Assembly: GCF_041261205.1 (NCBI RefSeq)
Contig: NZ_JBGCCH010000038.1
Span: forward strand, 25,188-89,187
Length of the DNA: 64,000 bases
Direction of reading: 5' to 3'
DNA from: Catenulispora sp. MAP5-51
GTDB taxonomy: Bacteria; Actinomycetota; Actinomycetes; Streptomycetales; Catenulisporaceae
Below the pieces are notes generated by a model, which made no database searches, was not told the DNA's origin, and worked only from the letters and a program-made list of their open reading frames with translations. Shown piece after piece: positions 1 to 10,775 of this stretch. The translations under genes and the position numbers were made by a program. Position 1 is the first letter of the stretch, and each line of letters begins with the position of its first letter.

Positions 1-653
1 TGGTCCGCGAGGCGTTCGCGAAGGTCACCTCGCCGGGCCGGCTGGAAGTGGTCCGGCGCGGTCCCACGGTGATCCTGGACGCCACCCACAACCCGGCCGG
101 CGCCCGGGCCACCGCGCAGGCCCTGGCCGACGACTTCACCTTCGACCACCTGGTCGGCGTGATAGGCGCGATGCGGGACAAGGACGTCGCCGGGATCCTG
201 GAGGTCCTGGAGCCGGTGCTGAACGAGGTCGTCGTCACCCAGAACAACACCGAGCGCGCGATGCCCGCCGCGGTGCTGGGGGAGCTGGCCGTCGAGATCT
301 TCGGCGCCGACCGGGTCCACGAGGCGGTCCGCCTGGACGACGCCATCGACCTGGCCATCGGCCTGGCCGAGGCCGCGGTTCCGGCCGGCACCTCCAGCGG
401 GGCCGGCGTCATCGTGACCGGGTCGGTGGTCACTGCGGGGCAGGCGCGTACGCTGCTGGTGCGGAACCGCTCCGAGCGCGTCGAGGACCGGCACAGCTTC
501 GAGGACGTCGAGTTCGAGGACTCCGAGAAGGAGGACTTCGACGACCGCGACTTCGACCCCTTCGGGGAACGGGGGAGCAAGGACGGCCAGGACGGACAGG
601 ACGGCGACCGCGACGACCTGTCTGACGACGAGTTCGGCGGTGACGACCGATGA
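1..653 (+). CDS. folC: Bifunctional folylpolyglutamate/dihydrofolate synthase, C-terminal part (start outside window)
   Basis: The reading frame is open from base 3, so only about the last 216 codons of the gene are present. The visible part has the Mur-ligase-like C-terminal domain, with the motif DATHNP (usual form DGAHNP) followed by GARATAQAL and the conserved GAMRDKDV segment. FolC adds glutamate to folates and, in bifunctional forms, makes dihydrofolate in the cytoplasm. From about base 472 the protein runs into a roughly 60-residue Asp/Glu-rich tail with few hydrophobic residues, which is not part of the usual fold. The TGA stop overlaps the ATG of the next gene, indicating translational coupling with the DUF4233 gene, a common actinobacterial pair. 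Confidence 0.93.
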   Translation, partial: VREAFAKVTSPGRLEVVRRGPTVILDATHNPAGARATAQALADDFTFDHLVGVIGAMRDKDVAGILEVLEPVLNEVVVTQNNTERAMPAAVLGELAVEIFGADRVHEAVRLDDAIDLAIGLAEAAVPAGTSSGAGVIVTGSVVTAGQARTLLVRNRSERVEDRHSFEDVEFEDSEKEDFDDRDFDPFGERGSKDGQDGQDGDRDDLSDDEFGGDDR

Positions 654-1072
654 TGGTCCGGCGGATGGCAGCCTCGGTGCTGTGCTTCGAGGTCCTGGTG
701 ATCCTCTTCTTCGCCCTGGTGGCGATGAAGCTCTCCGACCTGAGCTCCGGCACGGTCTGGGCGATATGCGGTCCCGGCATGGTGCTGGCCGCGCTGCTGT
801 GCGGCATGCTGCGCAAGCCCTGGGCCTACACCGTGGGCTGGGTGCTGCAGGCGGCGCTGATCGTCGCCGGTTTCGTGATCACCGACATGTTCTTCGTCGG
901 CGGCTGCTTCGCGCTGCTCTGGTACTGGGCCCTGAAGGCCGGACGGCAGATCGACGCGGAGAAGGCGGCGGCTTACGCGGCCTACGAGGCGGCTCAGGCG
1001 GCTCAGGCCGAGCAGCCAGAGCAGGTGGATGAAGCCGGACAGTCGGCGGAGGCTACGGCCGCCAAGGCCTGA
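650..1072 (+). CDS. DUF4233 family membrane protein
   Basis: A 140-residue protein with four predicted membrane segments (roughly residues 8-28, 36-54, 60-80 and 84-100) and an Ala/Gln/Glu-rich cytoplasmic tail. The pattern of short helices followed by the GCFALLWYWALKAGRQID segment matches the DUF4233 family, which sits directly behind folC in many actinobacteria. Function is unknown. The start is the first of two ATG codons (650 and 653) and overlaps the folC stop, so the two are probably co-translated. There is no clear terminator behind it. Confidence 0.85.
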   Translation: MMVRRMAASVLCFEVLVILFFALVAMKLSDLSSGTVWAICGPGMVLAALLCGMLRKPWAYTVGWVLQAALIVAGFVITDMFFVGGCFALLWYWALKAGRQIDAEKAAAYAAYEAAQAAQAEQPEQVDEAGQSAEATAAKA

Positions 1073-1164
1073 AAGCCACCACCCACGCTGTCGAGGCGGA
1101 ATCCGCATCATCATTTCGGGCTAATCAGCGCCATTCCCACGCATTGCCCGGGTAGCTCCCTCAC

Positions 1165-2298
1165 ATGCTCTACCCCGAGGCCCTGGCCGTGGACCGCCAC
1201 ACGGCGACCGTCGGCTCGCGACGTGACCTGCGCAACCGGTTGATGGCCGGGGCGGTGGTCGCGCTCGCCGGCGTGTTCGTTGTCTACCTGCTCGCCGCGC
1301 GAACACGGTGGGGGCAGGACTTCGAGAACGCCGCTCTGGTCGGCGCCAGAGACCACCGGACCAGCGGCTGGTACGGCGACGCCGACCGGTGGCTGAACCG
1401 GCTCACCGCCGAGAGCTTCGGGGCCTCGCTGGCCGTCATCGCGGTGGTCGGACTGCTGCGGCGGCGGTTGGCGCTCGCGCTGTGCGGCGTGCTCGTGGCC
1501 GGCGGGACGGTGATCGCGGCGCGCTTCCTGAAGGGCGCGCTGCCGAGCCGGCCGGTGTTCGGGACCGGAACCGCGGACGCGGGTCAGGGGGCTCATGCGG
1601 CCGTCGCCAAGGGTGCGGCGAACGCGGCGGCCCACGCGGCTGGGGCCGCGGCCGCCGCCGCGCACGCGGTCACCGCCGGGGTCGCGGCCGGAGCCACCAC
1701 GGCAGCCGGCCACGCGGCCGCCGCTGTCCACACCGTCCACACCGTGCACGCCGCGCTCGCTCCCGACCGGGCCCCGAACACCCTGCCCTCCGGCCACGCG
1801 GCCGCGGCGATGGGTCTGGTCGTCGGAGCCCTCATCGTCGTCAGCCGCCGCTGGTACGTGCCGGTCGTCGCGCTGACGCTGCCCGGCGCGGCCTTCGCCG
1901 GCGTGGCGACCGTGGCAGCGGACTGGCACAGGGTCTCCGACACCGTCGCCGCGGATCTGCTCGCCCTGGCCGTCGGGCTGCTCGGGATGGCGGGGGTGAC
2001 GCAGCTCGGACTGGTGCGTCCGGGACCGTCGGTCGGCCAGAGCAGTCTGAGCCAGCGCCTGCTCTACGCGGTGCTGCTCAGCATCGCGACGGCCGCGCTC
2101 GCGGTCGGGGCCGCCTACTTCGTGCGCTACCACGGTGCCGTCTCCGAAACGGTGCGCGCCGACGCGGCCTACTGGTCGGCACAGGCGCTCGCGCTCGGCG
2201 CGGCGGTCACGGCGGCCGGCGTCATGCTCGGCGTGTGCCGGAACCTGGAGTCGGTGGGGCACCGGCCGCCGCGCGGGCTGACGATCCAGGCACCATGA
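1165..2298 (+). CDS. PAP2-family phosphatase with Ala/His-rich insert
   Basis: A 377-residue integral membrane protein. Signatures of PAP2 lipid phosphatases are visible: K123 to R129-P130 (the first motif, one residue shorter than the usual spacing), LPSGH ending at H211, and H255-RVS-D259 of the third motif. The Ser-Arg pair normally about six residues before the last histidine is absent; the segment reads VATVAADWH. Between motifs 1 and 2, residues about 135-200 are a low-complexity run of Ala with regularly placed His, Gly and Thr. Family members remove phosphate from lipid pyrophosphates such as undecaprenyl-PP at the membrane, but the missing Arg makes catalysis uncertain. It lies where many actinobacteria carry ndk, between folC-DUF4233 and mreB. 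Confidence 0.72.
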   Translation: MLYPEALAVDRHTATVGSRRDLRNRLMAGAVVALAGVFVVYLLAARTRWGQDFENAALVGARDHRTSGWYGDADRWLNRLTAESFGASLAVIAVVGLLRRRLALALCGVLVAGGTVIAARFLKGALPSRPVFGTGTADAGQGAHAAVAKGAANAAAHAAGAAAAAAHAVTAGVAAGATTAAGHAAAAVHTVHTVHAALAPDRAPNTLPSGHAAAAMGLVVGALIVVSRRWYVPVVALTLPGAAFAGVATVAADWHRVSDTVAADLLALAVGLLGMAGVTQLGLVRPGPSVGQSSLSQRLLYAVLLSIATAALAVGAAYFVRYHGAVSETVRADAAYWSAQALALGAAVTAAGVMLGVCRNLESVGHRPPRGLTIQAP

Positions 2299-2433
2299 CT
2301 CACCGGTGGCGGGCGGCCTATGAAATGCCGCACTTCCGCTCTCCAGAGCCCTGACATAAGCATCCTCACCCGTTCGGGCGTACCGCTTGGGGGTGAATCG
2401 GATGCTCGGGGAGCTATCGGGCATAACGCTGGT

Positions 2434-2439
2434 TAGGAT
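2434..2439 (+). promoter_or_regulatory. -10-like TAGGAT upstream of mreB
   Basis: TAGGAT fits the vegetative actinobacterial -10 (TAGRRT) and lies 88 bases before the chosen mreB start. No convincing -35 hexamer is seen 16-19 bases upstream, so this is a weak call. Confidence 0.35.
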
Positions 2440-2526
2440 CGGTCGCGGGCGTTGCACTTTCACGCCCGTCGCCGACGGCAAGACATTCGGCAACAACATC
2501 CGAGCGACGGAAGATGGGGATCGCGC

Positions 2527-3576
2527 ATGGGCTCCGGGATGGCGGTCATCGGTCGGGACATCGCGGTTGACCTCGGGACCGCGAACACCCTGGTGTACGT
2601 ACGCGGCCGAGGCATCGTGCTGAACGAGCCCTCGGTGGTCGCGGTGGACACCACGACCGGCGCGGTGCTCGCGGTCGGCGCCGAGGCCAAGAAGATGATC
2701 GGCCGCACGCCCGGCAACATCGTGGCGATCCGGCCGCTCAAGGACGGAGTCATCGCCGACTTCGAAGTCGCCGAGCGGATGCTGCGCTACTTCATCCGCA
2801 AGGCGCACAAACGGCGGTGGCTGGCACAGCCCCGGGTCATCGTCTGCGTCCCGTCCGGCATCACCGGCGTGGAGAAGCGCGCGGTCGAGGACGCGGCCAG
2901 CGCCGCCGGCGCGCGCAGCGTGCACCTGATCGAGGAGCCGATGGCCGCGGCGATCGGCGCCGGCCTGCCGGTCCAGGAGGCCACCGGCAACATGGTCGTG
3001 GACATCGGCGGCGGCACCACCGAGGTCGCGGTCATCTCCTACGGCGGCATCGTCACCGCGCTGAGCGTGCGGGTCGCCGGCGACGAGCTCGACAACGCGA
3101 TCATCCAGTACACGAAGAAGGAGTACTCGCTGCTGCTGGGCGACCGCACCGCCGAGGAGATCAAGGTGACGGTCGGCTCGGCCTGGGACGCCGGGGAGGA
3201 GACCCGCGCCGAGGTGCGCGGCCGCGACCTGGTCTCGGGGCTGCCGAAGGTGATCCTGCTGTCCTCCGGCGAGGTGCGCAAGGCGATCGAGGAGCCGGTG
3301 ACGGCGATCGTGGACGCGGTGCGCGACACCCTGGACAAGTGCCCGCCGGAACTGGCCGGCGACATCATGGACCGCGGCATCGTCCTCACCGGCGGCGGCG
3401 CCATGCTGCACGGCCTGGACGAGCGGATCCGCGAGGAGACCGGCATGCCGGTGCACATCGCGGAGAACCCGCTGGACTCCGTGGTCCTGGGCTCCGGGCG
3501 CTGCCTGGAGGAGTTCGAGGCGCTGGCCCCGGTGCTGGGCTCCTTGAACAACCGCCGCCGTCCCGGGCGGAGGTAG
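2527..3576 (+). CDS. mreB: Rod shape-determining actin homologue MreB
   Basis: A 349-residue actin-fold ATPase. Visible motifs are the phosphate-1 loop [11 protein letters not shown], the phosphate-2 region [13 protein letters not shown] and the adenosine motif [13 protein letters not shown]. MreB filaments organise the cell-wall synthesis machinery at the membrane; in mycelial actinobacteria the mre cluster also serves spore-wall formation. The ATG at 2527 is chosen because GGGGA lies six bases upstream; the frame extends further to 2452, but that stretch is Arg/His-rich and unlike MreB. An internal ATG at 2539 would also give a family-like N-terminus ([12 protein letters not shown]). First gene of the mreBCD-mrdA-rodA operon. 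Confidence 0.96.
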   Translation: MGSGMAVIGRDIAVDLGTANTLVYVRGRGIVLNEPSVVAVDTTTGAVLAVGAEAKKMIGRTPGNIVAIRPLKDGVIADFEVAERMLRYFIRKAHKRRWLAQPRVIVCVPSGITGVEKRAVEDAASAAGARSVHLIEEPMAAAIGAGLPVQEATGNMVVDIGGGTTEVAVISYGGIVTALSVRVAGDELDNAIIQYTKKEYSLLLGDRTAEEIKVTVGSAWDAGEETRAEVRGRDLVSGLPKVILLSSGEVRKAIEEPVTAIVDAVRDTLDKCPPELAGDIMDRGIVLTGGGAMLHGLDERIREETGMPVHIAENPLDSVVLGSGRCLEEFEALAPVLGSLNNRRRPGRR

Positions 3577-3585
3577 GCCGGGAGC

Positions 3586-4458
3586 GTGCGTGACGACAAG
3601 CGGACGAGGCTGCTGCTGGCGGTACTGCTGGCGGCGGCCTTCGCCATGATCACCGTGGACGCCCGGGGCGGAGCGCGCTCGCCGCTGCGGCCGCTGCGCT
3701 CCGGCGGCGAGGCCGTGTTCGGCCCGGTGGCCGACACGGTCGCGACGGCCGAGCGGCCGGTGGGCGACTTCGTCCACGATCTGGGCCACAGCAGGCAGGA
3801 CAAGAAGGAGATCGCGCAGCTCAAGGCCCAGAACGCGGCGCTGCGCCAGCAGAGCGAGACCGCCGCCGACGCCCGGGCCCGGGCCGCCGAGCTCGACAAG
3901 CTGCTGCACGTCGCCACGGTCGGCGGCTACCGCACGATCCCGGCGCGGGTGATGTCCTTCGCCCCGCAGCAGCAGGGCACGTGGTCGGCGACCATCGACG
4001 CCGGGACGCTGGACGGGGTCAAGCCGGGGATGACCGTGCTCGACGGCGACGGCCTGGTCGGCCGGACCGTGGCCGTCGGCCGCGACACCGCGACCGTGCT
4101 GCTGGCCGACGACCCGCGCTTCACCGTCGGCGTGCGCACCCCGGGCACCGGCGGCGCCGGCGGCGGGGAGGTGGGGCTGGCCACCGGCGGCGGGGACGGC
4201 CGCTTCAGCGTGCAGTTCTTCGACCCCCAGGCCGACATCCCGCTCGGGACGCCGGTGCTGACCTTCGGCTCGGCCGGCGGCACGCCGTTCGTGCCCGGCG
4301 TGCCGCTGGGCACCGTGACCTCGGTGCAGCCCACGCCCGGCGCGATGACCCGCACCGCGGTGGTGAAGCCGTTCGTGGCCTACGACGGCCTGCAGACCGT
4401 CGGCGTGGTGGTGGAACCGCCGCGCCAGGATCCGCGCGACGCGCTGGTGGCGCGGTGA
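3586..4458 (+). CDS. mreC: Rod shape-determining protein MreC
   Basis: A 290-residue bitopic membrane protein. It has a short cytoplasmic tail, one membrane helix (about residues 8-22), a coiled coil (about 65-100, with the IAQLKAQNAALRQQ heptads) and then the beta-rich MreC domain. MreC links MreB to the PBP2/RodA synthase outside the membrane. The GTG start is nine bases behind the mreB stop with GGAGG about 12 bases upstream. The stop overlaps a GTG (GTGA) that opens a small reading frame described separately. In many actinobacteria MreC ends in a Pro-rich tail; here it stops right after the core domain. Confidence 0.93.
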   Translation: MRDDKRTRLLLAVLLAAAFAMITVDARGGARSPLRPLRSGGEAVFGPVADTVATAERPVGDFVHDLGHSRQDKKEIAQLKAQNAALRQQSETAADARARAAELDKLLHVATVGGYRTIPARVMSFAPQQQGTWSATIDAGTLDGVKPGMTVLDGDGLVGRTVAVGRDTATVLLADDPRFTVGVRTPGTGGAGGGEVGLATGGGDGRFSVQFFDPQADIPLGTPVLTFGSAGGTPFVPGVPLGTVTSVQPTPGAMTRTAVVKPFVAYDGLQTVGVVVEPPRQDPRDALVAR

Positions 4459-4640
4459 GCGCGCCGGCCCCGGGCCGCGGCTCTGGCTCCGGCTCGGGCT
4501 CGGGCTCCGGCTTCAGCTTCGGCCCCTGCCTTGGCCTTGGCGCCTGCTCCGGCTCCGGCTTCGGCTCCCGAACCAGCCGCAGCCTCAGCCTCAGCCCCAG
4601 CCCCCGACCCCACCCCGGAACCGACCTCGGGAGAGTGTGA
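4455..4640 (+). CDS. Possible 61-codon Gly/Ser-repeat ORF between mreC and mreD
   Basis: A GTG overlapping the mreC stop (GTGA) opens a frame that runs 61 codons and stops three bases before the mreD TTG. The product would be dominated by Gly-Ser dipeptides followed by Ser-Leu/Ser-Pro-Arg repeats, encoded by near-hexameric repeats of GGCTCC and GGCTTC. It could be a genuine coupled microprotein, the remnant of an MreC C-terminal extension lost by frameshift, or non-coding repeat expansion. I recognise no family. Confidence 0.25.
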   Translation: MSAPAPGRGSGSGSGSGSGFSFGPCLGLGACSGSGFGSRTSRSLSLSPSPRPHPGTDLGRV

Positions 4641-4643
4641 CCC

Positions 4644-5225
4644 TTGAGACTCACCGGCTTCCTGGCCATGCTCTGCGGCCTGGCCCTGGTGCTGGCCCTG
4701 CAGGACGCGCTGCTGTCCGCGGTGCACCTGCCGCTGGCCGCCCCGGACCTGCTGCTGGCCGTGGTCGCCGCGATCGGCTTCGCCCGCGGCCCGCGCGCCG
4801 GGCTGCTGGCCGGCTTCCTGCTCGGCCTGGCCGCGGACGTCTCGCCGCCGGCCGCGCACGCGATCGGCAGCCAGGCGTTCGTGCTCTGTCTGTCCGGCTA
4901 CCTGGCCGGCCGGGCCGCCGGTGCCGTGCAGGGCACCGTCCTGCGGCCGATCCTGGTGGTCGCGGGGCTGGCCGCGATGTCCCCGGCGCTGTACGAGGGC
5001 CTGGAGTTCGCGGTGGGCAACGCCCAGTTCCACGGCGTGCCGGCCGCCGCCGCGGCGTCCGCGCTGTACACCGGCCTGCTCGCCCCGTTCGTCATCCCGG
5101 TGGTGGGCTTCGTGCTGGGCCGGGGCGAGGCCCGGGGCCTGCCCACGCAGCGCTCGCACAGTCGGCTGCCGGGTGTCAAGACCTTGAATCGTCGGACCTC
5201 GGCCGGCAGTTCGCAGGTGTTGTAG
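4644..5225 (+). CDS. mreD: Rod shape-determining protein MreD
   Basis: A 193-residue protein with about five hydrophobic segments, typical in size and position for MreD, the integral membrane member of the MreBCD complex. The start is TTG 4644; the only nearby alternative, GTG 4635, runs straight into a stop. A Gly/Ser-repeat spacer of 185 bases separates it from mreC, and its TAG stop directly abuts the ATG of mrdA, so it is co-translated with PBP2. MreD sequences are weakly conserved; the assignment rests mostly on topology and operon position. Confidence 0.88.
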   Translation: MRLTGFLAMLCGLALVLALQDALLSAVHLPLAAPDLLLAVVAAIGFARGPRAGLLAGFLLGLAADVSPPAAHAIGSQAFVLCLSGYLAGRAAGAVQGTVLRPILVVAGLAAMSPALYEGLEFAVGNAQFHGVPAAAAASALYTGLLAPFVIPVVGFVLGRGEARGLPTQRSHSRLPGVKTLNRRTSAGSSQVL

Positions 5226-7400
5226 ATGACTTCGACGCAGAGCCGGCTCGCCGACCGGCGCCACGCGCGGCTGATGGTGCTGCGGGTGCTGGTGCTCGCG
5301 CTGCTCGCGACCCTCGTCGCCCGGCTGTGGTACCTGCAGGTGCGGACCGGTCAGACCTTCCGCGACGCCGCCGCCGCGAACGACGTCCGCACCGTGATCA
5401 ACCCGGCCGTGCGCGGCGACATCCTGGACGACCTGGGCCGCCCCCTGGTCGACAACAAGTCGGCGCTGACCCTGTCGGTCGACCGCAACACCCTGCTGGG
5501 CACCAAGGACCACGGGGTCTCGACGCTGGCCCGGCTGGCCTCGGTGCTGGGCACCACCCCGCAGACCATCTCCGACGAGATCCGGCCCTGTACCTCCAAG
5601 GTTCCCAAGCCCTGCTGGAACGGCTCGCTGCTGCAGCCGGTCCCGATCGCCCGCAACGTCTCGGTGCAGCAGGCGCTCCAGGTCTCCGAGCAGCACGAGC
5701 TCTTCCCGGGCGTGACCGCGGGCCCGGACACCGTCCGCCGGTTCCCGGCGCCGTACAGCCTGAACGCCGCGCACATCCTGGGCTACCTGTCCCCGGTCAC
5801 CGAGAACGAACTGGCCGCCGCCACCGCCAAGGGCGAGGTGATGCAGCGCTCGGATCTGGTCGGGCGGGCCGGCCTGGAGGAGACCTACGACTCCTACCTG
5901 CGCGGCCAGGAGGGCGAGACCCAGGTCTCGGTGGACATCCTCGGGCACGCGCAAGCGACCCTGGCCACCAAGCCGCCGGTCAACGGCGACCACCTGGTGA
6001 CCTCGATCGACGCCCGGATCCAGGCGGTCGCCGAGCGCGAGCTGGACAACGCGGTGAAGCGGGCCCGCTCGCAGACCTCGCCGACCAACGGCAAGCCCTA
6101 CGCCGCCGACTCCGCGGCCACGGTCGTGCTGGACGCGCGCACCGGCCGGGTGGTGGCGATGGCCAGCACGCCGACCTACGACCCCAACGTCTTCACCGGC
6201 GGCATCTCGCAGGCCGACTACTCCGCGCTGACCTCGACCTCGGCCGGGACCCCGCTGCTGTCCCGGGCCTTCCAGGGCCAGTTCGCGCCGGGCTCCACGT
6301 TCAAGGCCGTGACCACCGCCGCGATGCTGCAGGACGGCTTCGGCACCGGCACCTACGACTGCTCGCCGGCCTTCAAGATCGGCGGACAGAGCTTCACCAA
6401 CTTCGAGGGCGAGGCGTTCGGGCCGATCTCGCTGAAGCGGGCCATCGAGGTGTCCTGCGACACGGTCTTCTACGGCGTCGCCTACCAGATGTGGCTGCGC
6501 GACGGCGGGCTCAAGCCGATCGCGCATCCGCTCGAACCGATCGCCACCATGGCGCACGCCTTCGGGCTCGGCGCCAAGACCGGCATCGACCTGCCGGGCG
6601 AGGCCAAGGGCGACATCCAGACCCGCGCGGAGAAGCAGGCGACCTGGAACACCATGCACACCATCTGGTGCAAGCGGGCCAAGGACGGCTACCCGGAGCT
6701 GCTGGGCTCGGACCCGGCGCGCGCGGCGTACCTGCAGGCGATCGCCAAGGAGAACTGCACCGACGGCTACAAGTACCAGCCCGGCGACGCCGCGATCTCG
6801 GCCATCGGCCAGGGCGGTGACCTGGTGACCCCGCTGCAGCTGGCCCGGGTCTACGCGGCCGTGGCCAACGGCGGCATCCTCTACCAGCCGCAGATCGGCC
6901 GGGCGCTCGTCTCCCCGGACGGCAAGGTGGTCAAGGACCTGCCGCCGATCGTGACCCGCAAGCTCCCGGTGTCGGCCTCGACGCTGGCGTTCCTGGAGGA
7001 CGCGCTGCACGGCACCTCGACCGAGGGCACCGCGGGCCCGGCCTTCGCGGCCTGGCCGGAGAACCTGATCCCGACCTACGCCAAGACGGGAACCGCGGAA
7101 GTCTACGGAAAGCAGACCACGTCCTGCTTCGTCGCCTTCGCCGGCACCGAGACCGGGCCGCGCTACGTCGTGGCGATGATGGTCTCCCAGGGTGGCACCG
7201 GTGTCGGGACGTCCGGGCCGTCGGTGGAGGCGATCCTGGCCGCGCTGTTCGGCGTGGACATGGGACACCCGGACGCCAAGGGCACGCTGCCGACGGCGCT
7301 GCCGGCGGTGCGCCCCGACGGTCTGCTGCCGGCGCTCCCGCCGGCCACCACGCTGCCCACGCCCCCGCCGCCCTCGCCCTCGCCCACCACGAAGCAGTGA
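5226..7400 (+). CDS. mrdA: Penicillin-binding protein 2 (elongation-specific transpeptidase)
   Basis: A 724-residue class B PBP. One N-terminal membrane helix (about residues 19-37) is followed by a dimerisation domain and the transpeptidase domain. The active-site serine is S357 in GSTFK, the SCD motif sits in EVSCDTVFYG, and K620-TG is in AKTGTAEVYGK. It crosslinks peptidoglycan outside the membrane with RodA as glycosyltransferase partner. The C-terminus has a Pro/Thr tail of about 25 residues. The ATG follows the mreD stop without a gap. There is no PASTA domain, which separates it from actinobacterial PBP2x/FtsI-type proteins. Confidence 0.95.
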   Translation: MTSTQSRLADRRHARLMVLRVLVLALLATLVARLWYLQVRTGQTFRDAAAANDVRTVINPAVRGDILDDLGRPLVDNKSALTLSVDRNTLLGTKDHGVSTLARLASVLGTTPQTISDEIRPCTSKVPKPCWNGSLLQPVPIARNVSVQQALQVSEQHELFPGVTAGPDTVRRFPAPYSLNAAHILGYLSPVTENELAAATAKGEVMQRSDLVGRAGLEETYDSYLRGQEGETQVSVDILGHAQATLATKPPVNGDHLVTSIDARIQAVAERELDNAVKRARSQTSPTNGKPYAADSAATVVLDARTGRVVAMASTPTYDPNVFTGGISQADYSALTSTSAGTPLLSRAFQGQFAPGSTFKAVTTAAMLQDGFGTGTYDCSPAFKIGGQSFTNFEGEAFGPISLKRAIEVSCDTVFYGVAYQMWLRDGGLKPIAHPLEPIATMAHAFGLGAKTGIDLPGEAKGDIQTRAEKQATWNTMHTIWCKRAKDGYPELLGSDPARAAYLQAIAKENCTDGYKYQPGDAAISAIGQGGDLVTPLQLARVYAAVANGGILYQPQIGRALVSPDGKVVKDLPPIVTRKLPVSASTLAFLEDALHGTSTEGTAGPAFAAWPENLIPTYAKTGTAEVYGKQTTSCFVAFAGTETGPRYVVAMMVSQGGTGVGTSGPSVEAILAALFGVDMGHPDAKGTLPTALPAVRPDGLLPALPPATTLPTPPPPSPSPTTKQ

Positions 7401-7407
7401 GCACGCC

Positions 7408-8631
7408 GTGACCCTGAACCCCGCGATCAACAAGGGCCCGGCGGCGATGCCGGTGGCCGAGACCCGGCGCCGCTCCAGCCGGCTGCGCCGCTTCGACTGG
7501 ACGCTGCTGGCCGCGGCGCTGGCGCTGTCGGTGTACGGCGCGATCCTGGTGTGGTCGGCCACGCGCGGGCGCACCAGCCTGACCGGCGGCGACCCGCAGT
7601 TCTTCCTCAAGCGGCACCTGATGAACCTGGCGATCGGCCTGGTCCTCATGGTGCTGACCTCGGTGCTCTCCTATTCCTGGGTCCGCGCGGTCACGCCGGT
7701 GTTCTACGTGCTGGCGCTGCTGGGCCTGGGCGCGGTGCTCAGCCCGCTGGGCTCCACGGTGAACGGCGCGAAGTCCTGGATCGAGCTCGGCGGCGGCTTC
7801 TCCATCCAGCCCGCCGAGTACGCCAAGGTCGCGGTGGTCCTGGGCCTGGCGGTGGTGCTGACGTTGCCGCCGACCAAGGGCGTGCTGTCCGGGATGTCCG
7901 AGCGGGACGACGCGGTCACCCCGCGCCGGATCGCCGGCGCCGGTCTGGTCGCCGGCCTGCCGACCGGCGTCATCATGCTCCTGCCGGACCTGGGCTCGGC
8001 GATGGTGATCCTGGTCGCCACCGCCGGCATGCTGGTCTTCGCCGGCACCAGCGGCCGCTGGCTGGCCGTCCTCGGCGCGGGCGGGGCGGTCGGCGCCGTG
8101 GCCGCGACGCAGCTGCACCTGCTGGCCCAGCACCAGGTCAACCGGTTCGCGGCGTTCGCCGACCCGCATCTGGACCCGCAGGGCGTCGGCTACAACACCG
8201 CGCAGGCGCGCCTGGCCATCGGTTCCGGCGGCGTACTGGGCAAGGGGCTGTTCAACGGGACGCAGACCAACGGCCGCTATGTCCCCGAGCAGCAGACGGA
8301 CTTCGTCTTCACGGTGGCCGGCGAGGAGTTGGGCTTCGTCGGCGGTGTGGTCCTCATCGCGCTTTTCGCGGTCCTGCTGCTGCGCGGCATCGCGATCGCG
8401 CGGCAGTGCGAGGACCTGTTCGGGATGCTGGTCTGCGCCGGCGTGGTCAGCTGGTTCGCGTTCGAGACCTTCGAGAACATCGGCATGACGCTGGGGATCA
8501 TGCCGGTCGCGGGCATCCCGCTGCCGTTCGTCTCCTATGGCGGCTCGTCGATGTTCGCCAGCTTCATCGCGATCGGGCTGGTGGAGAACGTGCGGCTGAG
8601 GTCCACGAGGCCGGCGATCACGGTGGAGTGA
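7408..8631 (+). CDS. rodA: SEDS peptidoglycan glycosyltransferase RodA
   Basis: A 407-residue polytopic membrane protein of the FtsW/RodA/SpoVE family. Family features visible are the GAKSWIELGGGFSIQPAEYAK segment, the FVFTVAGEELGF motif and the C-terminal PLPFVSYGGSS. It polymerises lipid II glycan strands together with PBP2 encoded just upstream. GTG 7408 is chosen because it follows the mrdA stop by seven bases; ATG 7447 is a possible alternative with AAGGG about 12 bases upstream. Last gene of the mre operon. Confidence 0.94.
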   Translation: MTLNPAINKGPAAMPVAETRRRSSRLRRFDWTLLAAALALSVYGAILVWSATRGRTSLTGGDPQFFLKRHLMNLAIGLVLMVLTSVLSYSWVRAVTPVFYVLALLGLGAVLSPLGSTVNGAKSWIELGGGFSIQPAEYAKVAVVLGLAVVLTLPPTKGVLSGMSERDDAVTPRRIAGAGLVAGLPTGVIMLLPDLGSAMVILVATAGMLVFAGTSGRWLAVLGAGGAVGAVAATQLHLLAQHQVNRFAAFADPHLDPQGVGYNTAQARLAIGSGGVLGKGLFNGTQTNGRYVPEQQTDFVFTVAGEELGFVGGVVLIALFAVLLLRGIAIARQCEDLFGMLVCAGVVSWFAFETFENIGMTLGIMPVAGIPLPFVSYGGSSMFASFIAIGLVENVRLRSTRPAITVE

Positions 8632-8725
8632 AAGCGACGGATCGCCCTTCGGGCACGCGTTAGGCTGGATCTGCGGCGCCGTCAGCCCGCCACATCCCCT
8701 CCAAAGCCCGAGGACGAGTAATCCG

Positions 8726-10663
<1,938 letters not shown>

Positions 10664-10687
10664 ACAACAATCCCCATGGCGTCACGC

Positions 10688-10751
10688 TTGTCGGGGCGAT
10701 GATCTCACCGCTACTCTGACCTCACCAGATCCGAACAGAATCAAACGGATC
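10688..10751 (+). promoter_or_regulatory. galKT promoter with downstream inverted-repeat operator
   Basis: TTGTCG (10688-10693) and TACTCT (10712-10717) are separated by 18 bases, a good vegetative promoter. Just downstream, GATCCG (10728-10733) and CGGATC (10746-10751) form a 6-bp inverted repeat with a 12-base spacer where a repressor could block transcription. The binding protein is not encoded nearby. Confidence 0.5.
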
Positions 10752-10775
10752 ACAACAGCTGGGGTGAGGGTGGCG

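Noticed and set aside
4380..7649. A 1089-codon open frame on the minus strand opposite mreC-mreD-mrdA-rodA
   Set aside because: Arg/Gly/His-rich shadow of high-GC coding sequence; the plus-strand genes have clear family motifs.
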